The position numbers and the translations under genes were made by a program. Below are positions 35,001-43,020 of a stretch of 43,020 bases of DNA, in pieces. The DNA lies in assembly GCA_023231475.1 (NCBI GenBank), contig JALJEE010000143.1, forward strand, positions 1 to 43,020, written 5' to 3'. Source of the DNA: Seison nebaliae. Its lineage: Eukaryota; Rotifera; Pararotatoria; Seisonacea; Seisonidae. The first letter of the stretch is position 1; every line of letters begins with the position of its first letter. The notes beneath the pieces were generated by a model. It saw only the letters and a list, made by a program, of their open reading frames with translations. It was not told the origin of the DNA and made no database searches.

Positions 35001-35868
35001 TTCATTGAGACAATTAGAAGATAATATTTCCGACATTAATCGAAAACATTCGATGGACGACGATAAATATCGACGAGTGAAAGACGAGAATGATAAAATA
35101 AATAATAAATTGATGAATGTGACGGATGTGAATCGGCAGATGTCGGAGAAATTAGATCAATACAATATCGACAATTGTCATTTGAAAACAGAGAATGATC
35201 AATTGAATCGGAAGAATTGTGAATTAAGTACGAAACTCTCCTCCATTAACGATCAGTTGAGTGAGGAGAGAAGTGAATATAAGAATTGGATGTCATTATG
35301 TCAATCTCAACGTGATCAACAATTACAAAGTAGAAATTCAGAAATCGTTCGATTAGAAACGGAATTAGATAACAGTTCAAGAGAATGGTTGGTACCATAA
35401 AATTATGAAAATTAAACTTTTTAAATTTATTTCTTTCAAATCTCTAGTTCTTATCTAAAGGAAACAATCGATAATTTACAATTGAGTCTTCGTGACAGCG
35501 AACGACGTCGTCAACAATCGGAAGTCAGATATGAATATGATCGATCTAATCATGAATCATTGAGTCGATTAAATACGACGAATTATGGTATGTCTTCCAT
35601 CAACTCCCAAACACAAAGTGCCAATAATTTTCTCAATGACAATTTGAATAGTGTGGGGAATAATTTCGTCGAACATCTATCGACCTCGTACCATCAACAA
35701 TATCAATCTAATTTTGAAATGAAAAAGAATGACAACATCGTTTCACCATCATCCTTGACGTCGCGTGCAAATGAAAAGGAGAGTTCACATTTGAATCTAC
35801 TTAACAATCGAACGAACGTCTCCACCGATAACACAACTATCAATAAATTATCAATGGAATCATCATGA
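29093..35868 (+). CDS. large acidic/low-complexity coiled-coil protein, family unknown (6 exons)
   Basis: I do not recognise the family. Exons 29093-29178, 29247-29343, 29466-29631, 29684-31542, 32998-35387 and 35448-35868 sum to 5019 nt, or 1672 residues, with phases matching at every junction. Residues 1-116 are acidic. A basic patch SVFGSLKKLVRSSFRRSGKR begins near 140. Residues ~180-735 are Asp/Glu/Ser/Asn-rich and include poly-His, a basic run KKLKKRSRHQSKKKRSFKHS, and then about 11 consecutive Asp (31102-31140). From ~770 to ~1590 there is an almost continuous heptad-type coiled coil rich in Glu, Lys, Asn and Leu, interrupted near 815-880 by a Ser/His/Asn loop. The tail is polar. A scaffold or cytoskeletal role is a guess. 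The 1455-bp fourth intron is the weakest join: the two halves could be separate genes. Confidence 0.6.
31543..32997. other. long intron (or intergenic gap) of the coiled-coil gene
   Basis: Starts GTTTGT after an ATG codon and ends TTTATTAG before AAG, phase 0 on both sides. It contains GA and CT tracts (31951-31964, 32121-32150) and an AATAAA at about 31988, but no conserved coding segment. It is at least ten times longer than the other introns of this gene. Confidence 0.5.
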
Positions 35869-37010
35869 AATTTTACGAAATGATTTTTCATTTCTAGATT
35901 AGAAATTTAGATGAGACACTCGACATTTCTTTTTGTTTAAACTTTTCTCTTCCTCATTCTCTCTCTCTATCTCTCTCTCTTTTTAGTTAAACAGATTTTT
36001 GATTAAAATTAAAAAAAGAAAATTTCATTAAAATGTTTTAAAAAATGAAAATTTTTTTTGGAGAAGAATTTGATTGTAATTTAGAAGGGAAATTTAATTA
36101 AAACTGAAAAAGACAATTTAATTAAATAATTCAAAGATAGTTCTAGCAGAATTAAATTTGTTTAATTCGAATTTGAGATAAAAGAAAAAATGATGAGAAA
36201 TAAATAGAGCTTGATTCGAATATGAAAGAAGGATTAGAAAAAAATGGGAATGCCAAATGGGAAGATGAATGAAGTAGAATGAGTTGAGAAAAGTGAAGGG
36301 AAATAAATTTAAATATACAAAAAAAAAGTATTGAATCATATAACAATCACTTCGTCATCAGTAGATGATATAGATATATATCGATTATATGAGGGAGTAT
36401 TCGAATGATAAAAAAGGAGGAAAAGTGACGGAAAATTGTGGAGGGAGAGAATAAGAAAAAGAATAACTGCTGATTTCATAATTTAGAGAGGAATAATAAA
36501 GGAAAAACTTTTTGTTTGTTAGGATGTTAGTTAGTTTTCGAGAATATTGATAAACAATTCTTTCTAGTGAAAAAGACAGCGAGAAAAGAGTTTTCCATCG
36601 AATAAACCGGTTAAGATATTAAACTGATGAGAGTGATGATGCAGATAATATCGATATTGCTAAATTCGTGATATATATGTTGAGGAAAAGTGAATATCGA
36701 ATATTTGAAATCGATTAAGGAAGGAGAAGGAAAAAAGTGAATATTTGTTCGACGACGGAATAATTAATGTTACCGAATGATGAACCGAAACGATTTCGTG
36801 AATTGTCGTTAATGAACACGGGTCACATTCTCCCTCCACTATGATTACAATATTTCCTTTGTATGTCAATAATTTGTAATTGATTTGTAATAATATAAAA
36901 AAAAAATGGAGACAGAATATTTAGAAGGCTATGCACAATATCGCTCACAAAAAATTAAAAATTAGTTTTTCTCGACTTATTTATCAAACTACTGTTCTTT
37001 ACTCTACATC
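35869..37010. other. convergent 3' region between coiled-coil gene and CAF1
   Basis: AT-rich with CT-rich (35958-35980) and GA-rich patches. AATAAA occurs at 36302-36307 on the + strand. No supported coding segment is seen; the minus-strand frames at 36118-36346 and 36660-36869 have no recognisable features. Confidence 0.5.
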
Positions 37011-38747
37011 TTAATCCTTATCTTTTTTTATCCATTTATTAGCAATAATCGCATCGCCATCTTCGCTCAAATGAAGACCATGATCGACGAGTGTCTCATT
37101 GTTGGGACAAACGGGAAAAGTATTACTTATATCAGCACTAGTAGATTGTATATCACAAACTAGTAGTTCGTTTTCGTTGATCGGATTTGACATTACATTT
37201 TCTACTGGACCACCACCGGTCAACTGTTCAAAAATGATTTCGGCTTCTTTCGCTGTTTGATGTGCTAAATTCTGATTGATTGATTCCGTTTGTTGTATGG
37301 TTGCTGTTGATGAGCTATTCGTTACTTCACTTAAGAAGAATATAAAATTGATTAAAAAGGAAAGAAGAAAGAACTTGGAAATTGTTTCATTATAATCGAG
37401 AATTGGCAGAATTCGAACTTCTGTTTCATCATTCATTGGACTATAAACGATGTCGATGGCAGGACTGATTCCATATATTTTATTCATAAATCTTTCATCA
37501 AAACAACTCTCGAAATATTTCCTCCTCATCTTAAAGAAGACACGTCCAGTAAGTAAAGAATCTGAACCAGCCTGATGACCGACACCTTCTCTTGGCACAT
37601 CCATATTATATGCCAATTCTTCGAGACCACCTTTCAAATTCTTACAACTTCTCATCAGAAATTTCACATCGTAAATAACATTGAAATATACAGGTAGAAA
37701 TGAGATGAAATCCAAATCATGTAATGGTAATGGTCTACCCGTTATCAATCGGAGTAGATAAGCAAAATCAGCACTTGCATGGAAACCAATCCATGTTACT
37801 TCTGGAGAGAACACTAATTTGGATATGATGAGATAATTCGAGAATTCTTCAGCATCGATTCCTTCTATTTCTAATCGGTCAAAATTGATACCAGCTTGTT
37901 CTAACAATACCATCGAATCCTGATAATGGAATGATTCATTGAAGATGAAAAAATAAATGGAAAAAACGAACTCTAGCTGACATGTCATTCTTTAAGGAGA
38001 AGTGAAAATTGAATTGATATGTTGAGACGCCATTTGGTGGTAGTTCACCCTTTTCATTGAAGAAGGTCATTCCTACCTATTATTCAACGAAATAATAAAA
38101 ATAGAAAAAATAATTTTGAAATAAACTTGGATAATTTTCGTTAAATCAACGTTACATTTAATTTGAGAATATTCTTTAGATGAATTGGCGCTAAGTGCAT
38201 TCCGTAGTCGACAAACTGTTCCAGGAAATTCGGTATCCATCGCAATAAATGTAAAACCGTCTGCGAGAAGTCTTCGAATTCGAGGGAAGACTAGTCTGAG
38301 ATTGGACTAGAATTATAAGAGAATTTAAATAATTAAATTGTAAGGAAATGTATCGATTCAAACCCTCCACACATTAAGCATCATAGTTTTATTGTTTGAT
38401 ATGACTCTCGTCTTTGGAGGAAAGGTCCCGTATTTATCTTTCATATAATTGATGAGTTGTTGTTGTCGTTTGGTATAAGTTTCAATTTCGATTTTTTCTT
38501 GAGAATCGAGTATTCCGTAATATGGGTCGTAAATTACACGGCCATCAACAATTCCATTGGGATATGGCGAGGCTGCATGTAAAGGTGTATGGTGTGATAT
38601 TCGTACTGGTCCGTATTCACTTCGTCTTAATAAATTATTTCCTTCAACTAAATTGTCTCCGAGTGAACCGATTGGATGAACTTCGTTTAGGCTGCTTGGT
38701 ACATCTTGTAAATCATCAATTGGTATGTGTGCAGTCGTCAAAACCAT
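37011..38747 (-). CDS. CCR4-NOT deadenylase subunit CNOT7/CAF1 with N- and C-terminal extensions
   Basis: CAF1 is the DEDD-family 3'-5' exonuclease of the CCR4-NOT complex and shortens mRNA poly(A) tails. Minus-strand exons 38747-38364, 38306-38127, 38076-37972, 37919-37375 and 37329-37011 total 1533 nt, or 510 residues, against about 285 in vertebrate CNOT7. Catalytic residues are all present: D152 and E154 in MDTEFPG, D274 in HASADFAYL, and H338 and D343 in GHQAGSDSLLTG. Other blocks are VDLTKIIQVGMTFFNEKGE, VIYDVKFLMRSCKNLKGG and FFKMR. Residues 1-128 have no counterpart I know. A polar tail of ~130 residues follows the domain. Introns are 45-57 bp. The frame extends six codons above the chosen Met to an acceptor-like TTTAG (around 38766-38770), so a further 5' exon may exist. 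Confidence 0.9.
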
Positions 38748-38765
38748 CTCGTTTTTGCCAGGAAC

Positions 38766-41129
38766 CTAAATCAACATATGTATCATCGTCGATAAAAGAA
38801 ACTTTTACTCTACGATAAAATGAAATGTTAAGTGAAAAGACACAAGTTATGAATACACAAATATAAGAGTGGAACAATCATATGAAGAGAGAGTCGGAAA
38901 GGAGTAGAAACAAAAAAAGAATTAGAACTGAAAAGAATGAGAATTTTACTTTGTTTACAAATTTTTCTTTCTTAACTATCTTAACAATTGTTTTTTGAAC
39001 GAAAAAAATTGTTTGGCACCAAACACATTTCATCTTCCCATTTCGAATCGGGTTGGAGAAATTGCATGTGGAGAATTGTCTGTTCATTGAAAATGTTTCA
39101 TTCCAATTATATTCGAGTGAAAAATTGGAATTTTTTTTCGAATTATATTCTCGTTAGAAGACGGAGAAAAATGTGAGAATATTCATGTTAAATTTATGGT
39201 CATCTTTCCAAAAATGGAAAATTAACGTTTTCTAACATTTCCTTCTTTTCAAACCACAACATTTCCAAAATAAATACGAGAAATTTACTGTGAAATATAA
39301 TTAAACGTCTAGTCATTTTGAAGAAATGAGTTGGAATTTGAAAAACTATCGTTTATTTTCTCACAGATATTCTCTCTCGTCGATTCTCAAATTTTACACA
39401 TATCGTATTCACACAATATGGCTAGATCATATAAATTCCATATAAGAAATGTCGTTTTGCTTTAACAACGACTCCCTCTCTCTATCAATCTCTCTTCGTC
39501 TCTTATAATCAGACATTCCCCTTAGAAAAAGAACATCACTTTTCTCTCCGACCCTCACAAATTCTTCACTAAACACAAAGCTCAGGGGAGTTGCTCCTTC
39601 TTCTTTGCCCTATGACAATTTTTATCAACAAAATTTTCCTTTAATATTCATCCAACAAATACGACTCCATATAGAACACGAATGAGATAGAGAACATTCA
39701 ATCACATTTCGCTTCCTCTCAATTTATGGAAGCTGCTCGTTTAAAATAAGTTTCTCATTCCCTTATCCATATCTATTTTTTTGGAAGACCAATAATGACT
39801 CATAAACAATTCGATGTATTACTTATCGATTATCGAATAGAATTATCAATAATTGATTTCAATGAATTCTCTCTCAATTCGTTTCGAACAAAACTTTTCA
39901 ATTTTCTTTCTTTTCATATTATAAAATTCCATCAATGTGTTTCCATTCGATCATTCTGATACTTCAAATAATTCTGTCGATGAACTTTCATTAATTAGTT
40001 CAAATTCAGATATTTATTCTTTGAATTTCGTCTATGAATTTTCAAATAAATACCATAAACGAACACGCATTACAGATAATTAGAGAAAGGAAGGAAAAGT
40101 AATAATGAAAAAGTAATAAAAATGGAAGAAAATTTGAACTGACAATTGTGAGCCGAAAAGAGGAGATCGTTTAAAAAAAATTGGAGCAAAGAAATAGAAA
40201 ATTCTTCAACTTAATTGATCCAACTCATGAAAGTCCCTTTTAAAAGCCAATTGGTTTCAATGTGAATTTGTTTGACATGATGAATAGAAATAACGACATT
40301 GAAAATAAATCTGGAATAAATCAATATATTCCATTCACTAAATATATTATTAAGAAATGTGAAAATTACTTTAATAATTTCCGAGCGAAATAATTTACTA
40401 TTTCTGTCAACAACAATGTTGAATGTAAAATATTGTTTGTGAATTTTATAAAATCATTTTAGTCTCTTTATTTCTTTCAATTAGTGAAATTGAGATTCAA
40501 ATTAGATGGAAATAAAATTTTCACAGTCACTCAAACTGAACTTCTTCCCAATGAAAAAGTTTTTAAGACTAATAAGCATATTTGACTCCGTCAATAAATA
40601 ATAATAATAAATTAGACAATAAATAAGACTAATAAGCGTCATTAATCGTCGTTAGTTTAAAAGAAATTAAATGTACATTAAGAATGAGAAACAATGTTTG
40701 AAATGTTTCAGAGAATTCGAAGTAGCAATGGAAACATTCATTAAAATGGTGAGATGTATTGAAGAATATTTTCTTACATTCAAATTATCTTTTAATTGCT
40801 TATTTTATTATTCGTAAGTTTACTCTTCGGAGTGATAAGTGAAAAAGAATATTGGAAACAGAAATGAAATCCGTAAATTGTAAAATTAAATAAATTCAAA
40901 TTTCTGACAGCATTTTTCGCATGTTGTTTATTTGGAGTGAGAAATACGACTTTTTTTTGACATCAGATCGTAATTAGACAAGTTTTCTGCGACAGATTGT
41001 AAATTTTTAAATTTTTTATGAGGATTTAAAACTTCAGGATAACAAATAGTGAACCGGCAGTCCACCGCTAGAATAACGAAACCGACGCTCCACCATAAGG
41101 ACCATGAAATATCTATCGCATCTAAAGAC
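38766..41129. other. AT-rich interval upstream of CAF1, no gene seen
   Basis: Presumably the CAF1 5' leader/promoter on the minus strand plus spacer. Short frames (38878-39087 minus, 38988-39176 plus) lack features. I see no RNA gene, inverted repeat of note or coding block. Confidence 0.5.
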
Positions 41130-42189
41130 TAACTTGCATTGCAAATGGAGTAATTTTCGGAATAAATTAAAAATACCGTCATCTCGGACAATGTGGGAAT
41201 CGGTGATAAAATGAGAAACAAATTCTGTGCTGTTGGTGTCACAGTTGACCATCACAGTTGGTGTCAGTGCAAACAGATTGATATTTAGTGTTAATCAAAC
41301 AAGAATTGAACAAGGTGGAATTTATACAGTACGTTAAATGTTACTGTATGTTACACGCTAAAAACAAATATGGATGGTACAAATTATATATTCGAATTGA
41401 TGTTCATTCTCCCGAATCTCAACGACCAGAAATGAAAATTGATCGAAATGAATATATTGTGAGCAAATCCTGAATATTAGTCTGTCAGATAAATTCGTTT
41501 GGTTGTTCAATGGAAAGAATGTTCTGTTCTGAATGGAAGGAATTGTCGTTACAAGTAGTGCACTTACTATTTCTTCTATGACGGTAGAATTTTTTGGGGT
41601 TTATACTTTGGTGGTAACGAATAATTTTGGCACTTCTACTATAAGTATCATCATTTCATTGAATGGGGATGATAATGGCGGTCATTATTTCAGAACCACT
41701 ACACAATCAACATATTATACCACCGATTATTTGACAAGCGATAGTACTGCCGTTTGGTCTACTGCTACAACTACAAGATATGTTACCATTACAGATTATT
41801 ATAGGATATCCGCTGTTTGGCCTATTACAACTTCAAAATATTATACAACAAGTAGTGCGTGGACTATGACATCAGATTGGTCAACTACAACTACCGGTTA
41901 TGTTTTCACAACCGATTATATCACAACTACCGCTTATATTAAGGATTATTCAACAACTATCGGTTTTATTTTCACAACAGATTTTAATACAACTACCGGT
42001 TATATTACCGATTATACTAATACTGACAACTACAGATTATTTTACGGATTATTCTACTGCTCTCTTGTCTTCTACGATGGTACTGTTCCATTAATGCAAT
42101 TGAATCAATTATTTTATATAAAAAAATTCTTTTACAAACATGATACACATCAAACATCATACCTACACTTGCTGAAAGTACATCTCTAA
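41130..42189 (+). pseudogene. broken Ig-like gene with Thr/Tyr-rich repeat tail
   Basis: Translated pieces follow the same two-domain plan as the intact gene at 24744-25382: LIFSVNQTRIEQGGIYTV, AKNKYGWYKLYIRIDVH, KFVWLFNGKNVLF, ALTISSMTVEFFGVYTL and VVTNNFGTSTISI. They lie in different frames. A TGA sits at 41212-41214, a frame change is needed near 41326-41340, another near 41473, and a TGA at 41530-41532. Downstream of the last stop a frame of 218 codons stays open. It carries the end of the second Ig-like domain, then about 110 residues of imperfect Thr/Tyr/Ser repeats (TTDY, TTTGY, AVW words). No intron boundary explains the breaks, so I read it as a decayed paralogue. Some unrecognised splicing cannot be excluded. 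Confidence 0.6.
41695..42030 (+). repeat. imperfect tandem repeat encoding Thr/Tyr-rich tail
   Basis: Related units built around ACAACTACCGGTTAT and ACAACCGATTAT recur, most clearly between 41880 and 42020. They encode TTTGYVFTTDY, TTTAYIKDY, TTIGFIFTTDF and TTTGYITDY. Looser copies with STAVW and SAVW extend upstream. The frame is uninterrupted across the array. The composition is mucin-like, rich in possible O-glycosylation sites. Confidence 0.75.
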
Positions 42190-42830
42190 TCAACACTCAC
42201 TCAAGCCCCCTCAATGATCCTTCCAATCAAGGAACAATCCACCATCCTTCGCCACCTAGCAATAGTCAATCCATCCACTCCAAACGGGAAAGACCTGGAT
42301 CCTCCCAAAAATCCCTCAACAAGTCCATCAATCTGTCCAATAAGAAAACGAAGAAATCGAGCAAGACATCCGCTCCTAAGAGAGTTTCGAACCTGCAGAT
42401 CATGTCCCAATTGAAAGAGGTTGTAGCATCGTTCAGCAGCTCGCTCGCGATACCCAACAAGTCACATGTTCTTCTCGAAGAAATCGCGTTGTTTTTAAAG
42501 ATCATTATAACGAATCAAGAGAGAATCATCGAGAACTGTAGTAATGCGCGCAACCCACTCGTCAGCGATAAGCACTCGAACATCCGCGATCATAAGATGA
42601 CCTCTTATCGCGACGCTCTCAAATCTAGAAACAACGAGTCATCGACCCTCATCTCCACTCCTCTCAATGGCAGTGCCCAGGAGACTCACTCACACATTCC
42701 TCCGGCAAGCCGTGTCAACAATAGAGTCGAAGAACCAACCAAGAAAATAGAAACGACGAAGCTTCAGAAAAGGAAGAGCATTTTTTTGAAAGTCCTTTTC
42801 CTACTTTAACGGACAGAATAGTACTGGGAC
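42140..42830 (+). mobile_element. LINE ORF1-like (gag-like) fragment
   Basis: A block clearly less A+T-rich than its surroundings keeps an open frame from after a TGA near 42138 to 42809. The product is Ser/Pro/Asn-rich and then basic (NKKTKKSSKTSAPKRVSN). It continues with a helical segment, MSQLKEVVASFSSSLAIPNK, and MTSYRDALKSRN, in the style of ORF1 proteins of non-LTR elements. Near 42735-42785 the sense frame appears to shift, since another frame continues FFESPFPTLTDRIVLGQYIR before a TGA. After about 42830 the sequence returns to AT-rich. No zinc knuckle is seen. The assignment rests on style and composition and is moderate. Confidence 0.45.
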
Positions 42831-43020
42831 AATATATTCGTTGAAAAATTATGATAGGGGGAAAAATATATTTTATTATGAATAAAATTTTTTTATCTAA
42901 ATTTTAAGTAATACCTCCGACTACGATATTGACATTTTTTGATATTGATGATATTTTCATTTACAATTTGTTCTTTTTTTTCATATTTTATACATTTTAT
43001 TCCTTTTTTTTGTATTTGGA

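Overview
This is an animal nuclear window: about two-thirds A+T, with genes cut by very short GT-AG introns (most 41-79 bp). The proteins are rich in Asn, Ser, His and Asp runs. Orthologues of plastin/fimbrin, CDK4/6, RalGDS, CNOT7/CAF1, METTL1 and NAXE all point to a bilaterian with a compact genome. The mix of tiny introns, homopolymer-rich proteins and simple repeats would suit a mite or another small, fast-evolving invertebrate. The sequence alone does not settle the taxon, and the species is not named here. I saw no tRNA, rRNA or CRISPR array.

Layout on the + strand, left to right: a possible terminal exon (293-439); plastin/fimbrin in nine exons (2624-4991); an AGT/AAT microsatellite; a CDK4/6-type kinase in four exons (6074-7415); then a large RalGDS-like Ral exchange factor (10558-19904) with two candidate first coding exons. 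A possible tiny spliced membrane protein lies on the - strand at 9788-10120. From about 20 to 24.4 kb the window is gene-poor and holds decayed LINE sequence, a tandem duplication and a strong hairpin. A single-exon secreted protein with two cysteine-free Ig-like domains follows on the - strand (24744-25382).

From 26.1 to 35.9 kb come a cluster of three hairpins, METTL1 (26498-27334), NAXE (28067-28816) and a 1672-residue acidic/coiled-coil protein of unknown family (29093-35868), all on the + strand. CNOT7/CAF1 (37011-38747) is on the - strand, convergent with the coiled-coil gene. The last 2 kb hold a broken relative of the Ig-like gene with a Thr/Tyr-rich repeat tail. It runs directly into a less A+T-rich block that resembles LINE ORF1.

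The conserved genes are ordinary housekeeping or signalling genes and do not form a pathway: actin bundling, G1 cell-cycle control, Ral activation, tRNA m7G methylation, NAD(P)HX repair and mRNA deadenylation. Exon chains were joined by splice sites, reading phase and family alignment. For plastin, CDK4/6, RalGDS, METTL1, CAF1 and the coiled-coil gene the summed exon lengths are exact multiples of three. The least described parts are the cysteine-free Ig family with LINE debris downstream of both copies, the hairpin cluster before METTL1, and the coiled-coil gene.
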